This document shows, piece by piece, positions 16,715 to 25,426 of a DNA stretch of 64,000 nt. The translations under genes were made by a program, and so were the position numbers. Source of the stretch: an uncultured Mycoplasmatota bacterium. Lineage in GTDB: Bacteria; Bacillota_I; Bacilli_A; RF39; UBA660. The notes beneath the pieces were generated by a model. The model searched no databases. It was not told the origin of the DNA and worked only from the letters and a program-made list of their open reading frames with translations. How positions within the stretch are numbered: the first letter of the stretch is position 1; the number at the start of each line of letters is the position of its first letter. The DNA lies in NCBI GenBank assembly GCA_946403755.1, contig CAMJBC010000007.1, positions 58,580 through 122,579 on the forward strand, written 5' to 3'.

Positions 16715-18315
16715 TGTTAAAAAGAATAACAAATAATATAAATTGTGAATCTGATGCTTGGAATCAAAGCCAATATAGATATGATGAAGAATCATATAAT
16801 CCTGATGCTGTTGATTCAGTACCAGCTGCTCAATTATATGATTCATACCTAAGTTTATGTGCTCTTGGATCAAGATCAGCAACTGCTATTTCTGGGCTTG
16901 GTAAAATAACTAACTCAGGTGGAGTGAAAAATGTTTCATTAGGTGCTATGAATCGTAAAAAAGGATGTTTATCAAATGCTGACTCAGTAATGAATTCTAT
17001 AATGGATACATTTGGTAATGTAGTTAATCAAACATTTAGAGCTGAAAAAGATGCTGGTGGATTATATTTACCAAATGATATAGATGATTTAGCAGAATAT
17101 TTAAGAGATTATGCTTCAGAACATAGTGATGAAATATTCAATATAGGTGGTATTGAAGCTTTTAATATGAGCGAATTTGGTAATTATTCTGAGGAATCAG
17201 GAGCTGGAGAAGGTATTCCACATTATACTGGTGCAATAACAGATGATAATGGTGAAATAACACAAGAATATAAAGATTATGTTTATAATTTATTCTTTAG
17301 TCCAGAAGGAGCTTGTAGATATGAAGGAATTACTATTAATCCTGAAGATATTAAAATAAATCCTGAAAATGGAAATGTACAAGTAGCAATGACATCAGAA
17401 GAATCAAATAAAAAACATGTTCATTTTACAATAACATGTAATCCAACAAATCCAAATGCATTAGCAAATGGTTATGTTGGAATTCCAGGTACAGGTGGTG
17501 GAGGAATTTATTGTGGTCAAACATATGCTGGTTTTGTAAATGATACAGCATATGCTTCAGATAATAGATATATGATGGCTATATATAATGCAACAGCAAC
17601 TGAGCATGATGTTGCTGCTAGAGCAATAGCATCAATATTTAATGATTTAACAGGTGCAGATAATAATGTAAATAGAGCAGTTGTTAGTGGTGCCAGTGCT
17701 GGTGGAACAATGACAATTAATGTTGTAAGAGAATTAAAAGATGTAGTAGATCAACCAATAGATATTATGTTAATAGATGCAGCTTCAGCATATGAAGCTG
17801 GTTGTGGAGAATTTGCAAGAACTTTATTAAATCCAGCTCATAGAGATGTATTAGAATATTTACAACAAGGTAGTGTAATAATGGCATATGAAAGTATAAA
17901 AGGAAATGGTGGACCTTCTAATGCAAATGCAGCACTACAACAAGTATGTGATGCTGGAGTTAATGTAGTAATGTGTGTTAACAGCCATTATCCAGAACAT
18001 ACTGATCCTGAATATCAAATCTTTGCAGGTGAAGTAGATAGAGTAATGAGTGGATTTGAAGATTTTAGAGGAAATGGTGGACCTGTTAATTTAGCTGCTA
18101 CTACAGTTGAAGAAACAAATCCTTATGTTGAAACACATTCAGGATTAACAGATATTCAAAGAGATTTAATAGAAAATCAATATTCAGCTAATGAATATGG
18201 AATATTTATTCCAGGTGGTAGAGGAGTAGCAAGTGGTCAAGTAATAAAGGATCCAGTTCCTTATAGTGATGTTGCAGAACTATTTGATAGAACAGAAACA
18301 CCAGTACAAGCTTAG
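16714..18315 (+). CDS. Large alpha/beta-hydrolase-like protein with the MLKRITNN N-terminus
   Basis: A 533-residue protein starting MLKRITNN like its partner. Residues of about 20-110 are helical and Ser/Ala-rich. The C-terminal half looks like an alpha/beta hydrolase: VVSGASAGGT gives a nucleophile elbow with Ser328, DIMLIDAAS follows, and NSHYPEHTD offers a candidate catalytic His. No classical signal peptide is visible. It could be a secreted lipase/esterase-like enzyme exported by a route that reads the shared N-terminus, or a toxin-like effector with the 145-residue partner; both are inference. GGAGGTG lies 8 bases before the ATG. Confidence 0.6.
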   Translation: MLKRITNNINCESDAWNQSQYRYDEESYNPDAVDSVPAAQLYDSYLSLCALGSRSATAISGLGKITNSGGVKNVSLGAMNRKKGCLSNADSVMNSIMDTFGNVVNQTFRAEKDAGGLYLPNDIDDLAEYLRDYASEHSDEIFNIGGIEAFNMSEFGNYSEESGAGEGIPHYTGAITDDNGEITQEYKDYVYNLFFSPEGACRYEGITINPEDIKINPENGNVQVAMTSEESNKKHVHFTITCNPTNPNALANGYVGIPGTGGGGIYCGQTYAGFVNDTAYASDNRYMMAIYNATATEHDVAARAIASIFNDLTGADNNVNRAVVSGASAGGTMTINVVRELKDVVDQPIDIMLIDAASAYEAGCGEFARTLLNPAHRDVLEYLQQGSVIMAYESIKGNGGPSNANAALQQVCDAGVNVVMCVNSHYPEHTDPEYQIFAGEVDRVMSGFEDFRGNGGPVNLAATTVEETNPYVETHSGLTDIQRDLIENQYSANEYGIFIPGGRGVASGQVIKDPVPYSDVAELFDRTETPVQA

Positions 18316-18323
18316 TGAGAAGT

Positions 18324-18353
18324 TTGACAAAAAGGCATAAAAAGTGATAAAAT
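18324..18353 (+). promoter_or_regulatory. gpsB-rnpB promoter
   Basis: TTGACA, an 18-bp spacer and TAAAAT with TGA before it. The predicted start of transcription (about 18360) lies after an in-frame ATG at 18355, which sets the gpsB start at 18379. Confidence 0.8.
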
Positions 18354-18378
18354 TATGTCGGAAGAGAGGCTAAAAAAG

Positions 18379-18693
18379 ATGTATGAAGATAAAAGATTTC
18401 TAACAGCAAATGAGATATATGCTAAAGAATTTAAAATTGATGCTAGGGGATATAGACCACAAGAAGTTGATCAATTTCTTGATATGATTATTAAGGACTA
18501 TGTTGATTTTGAAACAACTACTAAAAGATTAGTAGGTGAAATTAAAGCATTAGAAGCTGAAAATGACAAATTAAAAGCAGAAGTAAGAAATTTAAAAGCA
18601 TCTCTAGATATAGCCGGCTCTAATAAAGGAATCACTAACGTAGATTTACTAAAGAGAGTTAGTGATTTAGAAAAAGTTGTATATGGAGAGTAA
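18379..18693 (+). CDS. gpsB: Cell division regulator GpsB (DivIVA family)
   Basis: About 104 residues with the GpsB layout: an N-terminal DivIVA-like domain (FLTANEIYAKEFKIDARGYRPQEVDQFLDMIIKDY), a coiled coil, and the C-terminal trimer motif TNVDLLKRVSDLEKVVYG. GpsB scaffolds penicillin-binding proteins between side wall and septum, so its presence supports a peptidoglycan wall. GAGAGG is 9 bases before ATG 18379; an earlier in-frame ATG at 18355 precedes the predicted transcription start. Its stop codon lies within the first helix of the RNase P RNA. Confidence 0.93.
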   Translation: MYEDKRFLTANEIYAKEFKIDARGYRPQEVDQFLDMIIKDYVDFETTTKRLVGEIKALEAENDKLKAEVRNLKASLDIAGSNKGITNVDLLKRVSDLEKVVYGE

Positions 18694-19030
18694 TTCTTAA
18701 GACATACGCTGCATTTTATATGTAGAGGAAAGTCCATGCTCACTTATGCTGGAATGCATAAAATGATCGTGCTAGAGGAAAAAATAACTCTAGGTAGTAG
18801 AAATACTAACGGCATCGAATTAATCAAGACCTGATTATAGTAGATATAAAAGTGCCATAGAGACGAGATTGTTAGGGATAACAATTATGGAACGAGGTAA
18901 ACCCCGCGAGTGAGAAACCCAAATTTGGTAGGGGAGTTCTTACGAATGAATTAATAAAGGAGTAAGGAAGCGAAAGCTAGATAAATGTATGTCACCTTTT
19001 AGGTACAGAACATGGCTTATTAAGAATTAT
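18692..19030 (+). ncRNA. rnpB: RNase P RNA (bacterial type B)
   Basis: The conserved blocks are all present in order: TGTAGAGGAAAGTCCATGCTC (about 18720-18740), GTGCCA and GAGACGA, GGAACGAGGTAAACCCC, GTGAGAAACCCAAATTTGG with TAGGGG, and ACAGAACATGGCTTA near the 3' end. The terminal helix P1 pairs AATTCTTAAG at 18692 with TTAAGAATT at 19020. It is the catalytic RNA that matures tRNA 5' ends. There is no obvious terminator, and rodZ starts about 20 bases later, so it is probably cut from a longer transcript. End points are accurate to a few bases. Confidence 0.96.
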
Positions 19031-19050
19031 GATTTTATAGGAGAAATATC

Positions 19051-19542
19051 GTGAAAGAAATAGGAGAAAGTTTTAAAGAGGCTAGGGAAACTATTGGTAT
19101 TTCTAAAGAAGAAGTTGTAAAAGATTTAAATATTACTGAAAGTCAATTAGATAACTTAGAAGATGGAAATGTAAATGCTTTTAAGGATGTTTTTTTCTTA
19201 AAAGATACTATTAAAAAATATACCAAGTATTTAAATTTAGATGAAGATGAAATAATGGATAAATTTAATGAATTTATATTTGGTTATACTTCTAGAATTC
19301 CAGTTGATGATATTTTAGAAAAAACAAGAGAATTTGAGATACTAGAACGTAAAAATGAAGAAAATAAAATAGTTTCACCATACACAATTAAAAGAAAAAA
19401 GAAAAGTACATTGAAATATGCACTTATTTATGGTGCTTCTTTAATAGTTTTAATAATACTAGTTCTTATCATAGTTAAATTTGCAACTGATAAAAAAGAT
19501 CAAGAATTAAATTATTTTAATGTAGTTGAAAGGAGTTGTTAA
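19051..19542 (+). CDS. RodZ-like membrane protein with N-terminal HTH
   Basis: 163 residues: a Cro/CI-type HTH_25 domain (about 1-70, with SFKEARETIGISKEEVVKDL and a second YTKYLNLDEDEIM helix), a basic linker KRKKKS and one membrane helix (about 120-141). The outer tail is short. This is the RodZ/YmfM pattern, where the HTH contacts MreB to guide elongation, but the usual outer DUF4115 domain is missing. The start is GTG, with GGAG 8 bases upstream. It sits just before pgsA, as ymfM does in Bacillus, supporting the assignment. Confidence 0.78.
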   Translation: MKEIGESFKEARETIGISKEEVVKDLNITESQLDNLEDGNVNAFKDVFFLKDTIKKYTKYLNLDEDEIMDKFNEFIFGYTSRIPVDDILEKTREFEILERKNEENKIVSPYTIKRKKKSTLKYALIYGASLIVLIILVLIIVKFATDKKDQELNYFNVVERSC

Positions 19543-19543
19543 A

Positions 19544-20134
19544 ATGAATGTTCCAAATAAAATAACATTATGTAGAATTTTCTTATCTGCAATATTATTA
19601 GCGATAATGATATTTCCAATGGAAATATTAGGTATAAGTTTTCCAGAACTTAGAATTAATTCAGAATTAATAATAGATAGTAAAGATATAATATGTGGAA
19701 TTTTATTTTTAATAGCTGCATTAACTGATTTCTTAGATGGATATTTAGCTAGAAAATATAATTTAGTAACAGATTTAGGAAAAGTAATGGATGCTATTGC
19801 TGATAAAATACTTGTTAATGGGGTATTAATATTATTAGCAGTAAATGGTTATATTAGTGCAATAGTTCCTGTTGTAATAGTATGTAGAGATATAGCAGTA
19901 GATTCAATTAAAATGATTGCTGGTCAAAAGAATGGTGCAGTAGCTGCATCAAAAGCAGGAAAGACAAAAACTGCATTTATGTTAACAGGTATAACATTAG
20001 TATTATTTAATGATTTACCATTCTCATTATTTAGTGTATATCCAGGAAAAATAATTATTATGATAGCAGTAGTATTATCAATAATAAGTGGTATACAATA
20101 TTATGAGAAAAATAAAAAATATATAATTAATTAA
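19544..20134 (+). CDS. pgsA: CDP-diacylglycerol-glycerol-3-phosphate 3-phosphatidyltransferase
   Basis: About 196 residues with the CDP-alcohol phosphotransferase signature DG-x2-AR-x8-G-x3-D-x3-D in FLDGYLARKYNLVTDLGKVMDAIADK and several membrane helices. It makes phosphatidylglycerol phosphate from CDP-diacylglycerol. NVPNKITLCRIFLS is the typical PgsA N-terminus, so ATG 19544 is chosen, after an AGGAG ribosome site that overlaps the end of the preceding gene. The order rodZ-pgsA-recA is the usual Gram-positive order with cinA missing. Confidence 0.94.
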   Translation: MNVPNKITLCRIFLSAILLAIMIFPMEILGISFPELRINSELIIDSKDIICGILFLIAALTDFLDGYLARKYNLVTDLGKVMDAIADKILVNGVLILLAVNGYISAIVPVVIVCRDIAVDSIKMIAGQKNGAVAASKAGKTKTAFMLTGITLVLFNDLPFSLFSVYPGKIIIMIAVVLSIISGIQYYEKNKKYIIN

Positions 20135-20158
20135 AAAACAGTGAAAACTGTTTTTTTA
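20133..20158 (+). terminator. pgsA terminator
   Basis: Stem AAAAAACAGT/ACTGTTTTTT with GAAA loop and a T run, starting at the stop codon. Confidence 0.9.
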
Positions 20159-20252
20159 TTGCAACTTTACACAAATTATTTAATTATTAAAACATTATAA
20201 ACTCAGTTATTTACTTATGAAAACAGTATTCTATCAATAATTTAAAAATAAG

Positions 20253-20266
20253 CAAACAAAAGTTTG
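20253..20266 (+). promoter_or_regulatory. Candidate LexA operator upstream of recA
   Basis: CAAACAAAAGTTTG is a perfect spaced inverted repeat (CAAAC-N4-GTTTG) matching the Gram-positive SOS box CGAAC-N4-GTTCG at eight of ten fixed positions. It lies 10 bases upstream of the recA -35. Assignment is by pattern; lexA itself is not in the window. Confidence 0.65.
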
Positions 20267-20276
20267 TAAAATGTTA

Positions 20277-20305
20277 TTGACAAACATTTTTAATTAGTTT
20301 AAAAT
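20277..20305 (+). promoter_or_regulatory. recA promoter
   Basis: TTGACA, a 17-bp spacer and TAAAAT, with the ATG at 20328. The candidate SOS box lies immediately upstream. Confidence 0.8.
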
Positions 20306-20327
20306 TAAATTAATGAAGGAGAAACAT

Positions 20328-21356
20328 ATGAAAAAAGATACTGACAAAGCATTAGAACAAGTCCTTGCTGATATTGAAAAACAATTTGGCAAAGGTGCTA
20401 TTATGAAATTAGGAGAAAGAGGAATAAGTAATATAGATGTTGTTTCAAGTGGATCTATTATGTTAGATCAAGCTTTAGGAGTTGGTGGATTTCCTAAAGG
20501 AAGAATAATAGAAATATTTGGACCTGAATCAAGTGGTAAAACTACTATTGCATTACATGCTATTGCAGAAGTTCAAAAAACTGGTGGAAAAGCTGCATTT
20601 ATTGATGCAGAACATGCATTAGATCCTGTATATGCTAAAAAATTAGGAGTTAATACTGATGATTTATTATTAAGTCAACCTGATACTGGCGAACAAGCCC
20701 TTGAAATAACTGAAGCATTAGTAAGAAGTGGTGCTATGAGTATTATAGTAATAGACTCAGTAGCAGCTTTAGTACCACAAGCAGAAATTGAAGGTGAGAT
20801 GGGTGATTCTCATGTTGGACTTCAAGCTAGATTAATGAGTCAAGCATTAAGAAAATTAAGTGGTGTAATTAATAAAACAAATACAATATGTATATTTATT
20901 AATCAATTAAGAGAAAAAGTTGGAATTATGTTTGGCAATCCAGAAACTACTCCTGGTGGAAGAGCTTTAAAATTCTATGCTAGTGTTAGATTAGATGTTA
21001 GAAGAGGAGAACAAATTAAAGTTAATGGTGATGTTCTTGGAAATAAAACAATTATTAAAGTTGTTAAAAATAAAGTAGCTCCACCATTTAAAACTGCTGA
21101 AGTAGAAATAATGTATGGTGAAGGTATTTCTAAAACTGGAGAAATAGTTGATCTTGCTGTTAATATGGGTATAATTGAAAAATCTGGTGCTTGGTTTAGT
21201 TATAAAGGTGAAAAGATTGGCCAAGGAAAAGAAAACGTTAAATTATTACTTAAAAATAATAAAGAACTATATGATGAGTTAGAAAATTTAGTAAGAGAAA
21301 GTATATTTGAAAATCCAGATAAAGTTCTTGAAATAGAAAATAAAGAAGAAGAGTAA
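20328..21356 (+). CDS. recA: Recombinase RecA
   Basis: About 342 residues with Walker [10 protein letters not shown] (65-72), the [10 protein letters not shown] and [13 protein letters not shown] motifs, loop L2 region [19 protein letters not shown] and a short acidic C-terminus ending NKEEE. RecA forms filaments on single-stranded DNA, drives strand exchange and triggers LexA cleavage. An ATG 15 bases upstream lies before GAAGGAG; ATG 20328 ([11 protein letters not shown]) is the natural start. The terminator overlaps the stop codon. Confidence 0.98.
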   Translation: MKKDTDKALEQVLADIEKQFGKGAIMKLGERGISNIDVVSSGSIMLDQALGVGGFPKGRIIEIFGPESSGKTTIALHAIAEVQKTGGKAAFIDAEHALDPVYAKKLGVNTDDLLLSQPDTGEQALEITEALVRSGAMSIIVIDSVAALVPQAEIEGEMGDSHVGLQARLMSQALRKLSGVINKTNTICIFINQLREKVGIMFGNPETTPGGRALKFYASVRLDVRRGEQIKVNGDVLGNKTIIKVVKNKVAPPFKTAEVEIMYGEGISKTGEIVDLAVNMGIIEKSGAWFSYKGEKIGQGKENVKLLLKNNKELYDELENLVRESIFENPDKVLEIENKEEE

Positions 21357-21368
21357 TCTTCTTTTTTT
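21342..21368 (+). terminator. recA terminator overlapping its stop codon
   Basis: Stem AAAGAAGA/TCTTCTTT with a 7-base loop that includes the TAA, followed by T residues. Confidence 0.8.
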
Positions 21369-21373
21369 ATGTG

Positions 21374-21401
21374 TTGATTTTAAATTTTAAAATGGTATAA
21401 T
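21374..21401 (+). promoter_or_regulatory. Promoter of the YitT-family gene
   Basis: TTGATT, a 16-bp spacer and TATAAT with TGG before it, 6 bases after the recA terminator. Confidence 0.7.
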
Positions 21402-21418
21402 TTCTTGGGTGGTCAAAT

Positions 21419-22294
21419 ATGAAAAAATATTTAAGATGGAATTATACTGAATTATTGTATGCAATATTTGGTTTGTTTTTATATTGTTGTTCAATTAAAA
21501 TGTTTATAATACCTAACAATTTATATAATGGTGGAGTAATGGGATTATCTCAATTACTTAGAACATTAATATTATCAACAACTAATATTAAAATGTCTTT
21601 TGATATCGCAACACCAATATATTATTTAATAAATTTACCTTTATTTTATTTAGCATATAAAAAGATTGGTAAAAGTTTTTTCTATAGAACTTTATTTTGT
21701 GTAACATTGTCAACTATATTTTTGTTTTTAATTCCTGAAATAAAAAATCCATTAATTGACAACTTATTAACAAATATTTTACTAGGTGGAGTATTATGTG
21801 GATTTGGTTGTGGTCTTGCTATATCAGTAGGAGCTTCAACTGGAGGAGTAGATATCATCGGAATGATATTAACAAACAAATATAGAAAAATAACAGTAGG
21901 TGGATTTGGAATAGCATTTAATGTAGTTATTTATAGTGTATGTGGAATACTTGGTGGTATTGAAACTATGATTTATTCTGTATTATATTCAGTATTTGAA
22001 TCTATTATTTTAGATAAATTACATATTAGAAATATTTGTTCTACTATGATGATATTTAGTAAAAAACATCCAAGAGCTATAATAGATTATATTAAAAATA
22101 CATTAGATAGAGATGTAACATATTGGGAAGCTATAGGTGGCTATGATGATACAAAATCATATATTACATATGTAGTTTTATCTAAATATGAAAAGAATGT
22201 TCTAGAACTTGAATTAAAACATGAAAAATTTGATGCATTTATAGTTGAATCAAATGGGGTATCAGTTCTAGGTAATTTTAAGAAGAAATTATAA
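21419..22294 (+). CDS. YitT-family membrane protein (DUF161 + DUF2179)
   Basis: 291 residues with about five or six membrane helices. The typical blocks PNNLYNGGVMGLSQLL and GLAISVGASTGGVDIIGMIL are present, with a C-terminal cytosolic DUF2179 domain (about 215-291) containing DVTYWEAIGGY and FDAFIVESNGVSVLG. The family is widespread and often duplicated in Firmicutes; its transported substrate or role is not established. The gene stands alone between recA and the Cys-rich secreted protein, with its own promoter and a strong terminator. Confidence 0.9.
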   Translation: MKKYLRWNYTELLYAIFGLFLYCCSIKMFIIPNNLYNGGVMGLSQLLRTLILSTTNIKMSFDIATPIYYLINLPLFYLAYKKIGKSFFYRTLFCVTLSTIFLFLIPEIKNPLIDNLLTNILLGGVLCGFGCGLAISVGASTGGVDIIGMILTNKYRKITVGGFGIAFNVVIYSVCGILGGIETMIYSVLYSVFESIILDKLHIRNICSTMMIFSKKHPRAIIDYIKNTLDRDVTYWEAIGGYDDTKSYITYVVLSKYEKNVLELELKHEKFDAFIVESNGVSVLGNFKKKL

Positions 22295-22325
22295 AAAGTA
22301 CTTTTAAAATAAGTACTTTTTTTAT
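22293..22325 (+). terminator. Terminator after the YitT-family gene
   Basis: An 11-bp stem AAAAAGTACTT/AAGTACTTTTT with a 7-base loop and T run. Confidence 0.9.
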
Positions 22326-22346
22326 ATAATTATAATAGGTGATAAT

Positions 22347-25325
22347 ATGAAAAAAGTATTAAAATATGTCTTTTTATTTATAATGATAATACCAATATTA
22401 GTAAATGCTAGTAATTTTAGTGATGCTAAACAAATTGCTAACAATTATCAATCAAAGTTTTTAACACCAGATAGATATATAATACCAAGCTCAACTACCT
22501 GGGGATTAGATGGTAATATGAAACCAATAAAAATAAATGGTTTTAGTACTGGTGGATTAATAACACAAAAAGAAATTGAAATAACAAGGAAGAATAGTAA
22601 TAACCCAATGTCATTTTCATATATATATGATGGAACTAAAATATGGACTATAGAAAACAAAATAGTAAGTGAAAGTTTTATAAGTGGATCAAATGCAAAA
22701 ATAAAAGTGACTGAATATGTTAAACATGATACATCAGTAAGTGGTGTTGGAACAAAAGATGATCCATGGATATTCTTAGATTCATATAAAGTAACATTAA
22801 AAGCAAAAGCACATGGAAAAATTCAAATAGGTTCGGAAGAACCAACATTAAGTAAAACACAAGTGATTAGAGCAAATGTACCAGTAAGTTTTAGATTAAA
22901 ACCTGATTCAGGATGGAAATATGCTAATCATACATGTGGTAATAGTGCTCATGTTGAAGACAACGTATTAACATTTGACTCAATAGAAAAAGATATCATA
23001 TGTGAAGTAACATTTTCAGAATCAAGAGATTCAGTTACATTCCCAACCCCATGCTTTAGTGTAGAAACAAAATTTGGAACAAATACAAGATGTTTTAGTG
23101 ATCCAGTTAATAATCAATTCTTCTATAGATACGGTTTAGGATATTATAATGATGAAAATTTAACAGTAAGAGTTGGCAAATTCACATCACTACCAGCTAG
23201 AACAGGTTGGACATTTGATGGATATTTTGTAGGAACTACAGAATTTGTAAGTCCAAGTGGTGTATATGAAACATCTTATACATTAATAAACGAAAATAAT
23301 AAAGATATAGTTGCTAAGGGACATGCAAATGAATATACAATAACATTTGATAAACAAGGTGGAAAAGCAGAAGTAGGAGAAAGAACATTAAAAGTATTAT
23401 ATGAACATGATTTACCATCAATAGTAAGACCACAAAGAGCTGGATATGTATTTGATGGATATTATACAGAAGCAAATGGTGGTGGAACAAAATACTATAA
23501 TGCAGATGGAAGCGAAGCAAAAATATGGGAAGAACCTGCTAACACAACATTATATGCTAAGTGGAAAATATGTAATATAGATTATTTCTGTCCTGGAGAT
23601 AATACAGAAAATCATTGTCCAACTGGATATGGAACTGATGGAGAATATGGAACAGTTAGTTGTGACCAATGTAAATATTGGGATAAATGTAAAGAAGGAC
23701 ACTATACGTGTGTTGGAGGATGGGATTATACCGGTGGCTATGATTGTAAAGGTGGATATGATCAATTAGGATGTAGCTATTCTGCTAGTTCATGTGCAGG
23801 AGCAGGTGGTACATTTTATCAAACATCAAATACAACTACGAATGGTACAGGATGTTGTAAAAAATATAATAGTTGTGCAAGTCAAGTATGGAATAGTCAA
23901 AAATATAAATCATGGAATGATTGTAAAACAGGAGAAGATACTTGTGTAGCAGGATGGGTATACAATACAAGTCAATGTATTACACCAAATTCAATTACAG
24001 TATCATTAAGACAACAAACTCCAACAACTTCAGGAGCAGCTTCTTATGTAGCAACATATTTTGGAAATCGAGTAGTAGTTGAACCAGAATCATTAACAAT
24101 TCCATCAAAAGATGGATATGTATTTGATGGATATTATACGCAATCAGATGGAAAAGGAACAAAAGTAGTAAGTATGATATCCTCAACAACTGGAAGAGTA
24201 ATAGTTCCAGATATAGTAAATAGTGGAGCCACTAAGAGTGGAAATGAGTATATATTATATGCTTACTATGTGCCATGTACAGCAGGACATTTTTGTAAAA
24301 ATAATGATTCAAATCCATGTAATGAAGGACAATATCAAGACGAAACTGGAAAGTCTTCATGTAAGGCGTGTCCAGTAGGAACTTATGCTGATGTAAAAGG
24401 AAGTTCAGTTTGTGGAAAATGCTCAACTGGAACATATCAAGATGAAACTGGAAAAACAGTTTGTAAAGAATGCCCAGCAGGCCAATATCAAGATGAAGAA
24501 GGAAAAACATCATGCAAAACTTGTATTAAAGGATCAACATCATATGCAGTATCAAGCTATTGTATAGCATGCAATAATGGAAAAACAACTACGGAAAATG
24601 GAAAAACAACTTGTGATGCAAATTGTTCAAATAACTCTAATGTTGATTCATGGAAAAATGCAGTATGGAATTCTGACAATACTATAACAGATTTATGTAA
24701 AATTGATACTTGTGCCAGCGGTTATACAAACTCTGATAATACATGTGTAGATACAGCAAATCCAACATGTACAGTTACAAAATCAAATACTGGAACAACA
24801 TCGGGAGTTACAACAACTGTAACTTGCTCAGATGTAGGAACAGGATGTAGATCTAATAATCCAACTGGAGATACTGGTTTAACTGCATCAAAAACATACA
24901 CTGTTTATGATAATGCAGGTAATAGTGGAACTTGTAGTGTATCAGTTACATCTCAAATACAAAGTAGAAGTAGAACATGGAACACTTGTTTAACATGTGT
25001 AGGAGATTATGTATGTACTAGTTGGACAACTGGTGCAAATGCATCAGCTTGTGGAACAACATCATATTATTGTTATCAATGTTGTCCTAGAGTGGGTACT
25101 CCAGGAGGAATTATTTACGGATCTGGTTGTGACAGTGGTTCTTACTCAGTTTGTGGATATAGTACTTATTGTAGTACTGCAGCAACATGTACATATTGTT
25201 CAGGAACATATTATTGGGATCCATGCCATTCATGTACTGCAGGATGGAATAATTATGGTTCTTGGGGCAATGTTAGTTCTTGCTCAGCAGATGATTATAC
25301 TCAATGTAGAACATTATATAATTAA
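22347..25325 (+). CDS. Large secreted Cys-rich protein with B-repeat and GCC2/GCC3-like domains
   Basis: 992 residues. The N-terminus (MKKVLKYVFLFIMIIPILVNA) is a signal peptide with a likely cut after VNA. Two Listeria-Bacteroides B-repeat-like units (InlB/Flg_new type) occur near 330-410 (FDKQGGKAEVG...GYVFDGYYTE...LYAKW) and 545-650 (second GYVFDGYYTQ). A Cys-rich run near 645-760 repeats CxxGTYQDETGKxxCKxC, matching GCC2/GCC3 (ephrin-receptor-like) repeats. The last 150 residues are Cys, Ser and Tyr rich. There is no LPxTG motif or C-terminal anchor, so it is probably released or held non-covalently. An adhesion role is inference. Confidence 0.8.
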   Translation: MKKVLKYVFLFIMIIPILVNASNFSDAKQIANNYQSKFLTPDRYIIPSSTTWGLDGNMKPIKINGFSTGGLITQKEIEITRKNSNNPMSFSYIYDGTKIWTIENKIVSESFISGSNAKIKVTEYVKHDTSVSGVGTKDDPWIFLDSYKVTLKAKAHGKIQIGSEEPTLSKTQVIRANVPVSFRLKPDSGWKYANHTCGNSAHVEDNVLTFDSIEKDIICEVTFSESRDSVTFPTPCFSVETKFGTNTRCFSDPVNNQFFYRYGLGYYNDENLTVRVGKFTSLPARTGWTFDGYFVGTTEFVSPSGVYETSYTLINENNKDIVAKGHANEYTITFDKQGGKAEVGERTLKVLYEHDLPSIVRPQRAGYVFDGYYTEANGGGTKYYNADGSEAKIWEEPANTTLYAKWKICNIDYFCPGDNTENHCPTGYGTDGEYGTVSCDQCKYWDKCKEGHYTCVGGWDYTGGYDCKGGYDQLGCSYSASSCAGAGGTFYQTSNTTTNGTGCCKKYNSCASQVWNSQKYKSWNDCKTGEDTCVAGWVYNTSQCITPNSITVSLRQQTPTTSGAASYVATYFGNRVVVEPESLTIPSKDGYVFDGYYTQSDGKGTKVVSMISSTTGRVIVPDIVNSGATKSGNEYILYAYYVPCTAGHFCKNNDSNPCNEGQYQDETGKSSCKACPVGTYADVKGSSVCGKCSTGTYQDETGKTVCKECPAGQYQDEEGKTSCKTCIKGSTSYAVSSYCIACNNGKTTTENGKTTCDANCSNNSNVDSWKNAVWNSDNTITDLCKIDTCASGYTNSDNTCVDTANPTCTVTKSNTGTTSGVTTTVTCSDVGTGCRSNNPTGDTGLTASKTYTVYDNAGNSGTCSVSVTSQIQSRSRTWNTCLTCVGDYVCTSWTTGANASACGTTSYYCYQCCPRVGTPGGIIYGSGCDSGSYSVCGYSTYCSTAATCTYCSGTYYWDPCHSCTAGWNNYGSWGNVSSCSADDYTQCRTLYN

Positions 25326-25334
25326 TAAATAAGT

Positions 25335-25370
25335 AAAAAGAATATTAAAAAGTAATTAATATTCTTTTTT
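25335..25370 (+). terminator. Terminator after the Cys-rich secreted protein gene
   Basis: A 12-bp stem AAAAAGAATATT/AATATTCTTTTT with an 11-base loop and T run. Confidence 0.88.
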
Positions 25371-25371
25371 A

Positions 25372-25400
25372 TTGGTTTTTTTATTTAAATATGGTAAAAT
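25372..25400 (+). promoter_or_regulatory. cysS promoter
   Basis: TTGGTT, a 17-bp spacer and TAAAAT with TGG before it. The -35 starts 2 bases after the preceding terminator. No T-box leader fits in the 26 bases before the start codon. Confidence 0.65.
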
Positions 25401-25426
25401 CTAGTTTATGAAAGAGGTGGACATAT

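Noticed and set aside
20160..20252. AT-rich stretch before the recA operator as a further regulatory element
   Set aside because: No convincing repeat, promoter or hairpin was found in it.
23314..24513. Several His/Leu-rich minus-strand frames opposite the large secreted protein
   Set aside because: The low-complexity His/Leu/Ile composition is typical of antisense to AT-rich coding sequence, and the sense gene is clear.
25009..25332. 107-codon plus-strand frame within the end of the Cys-rich protein gene
   Set aside because: It is a Val/Gln/His-rich shifted frame of a Cys-rich coding region, with no ribosome site or family similarity.
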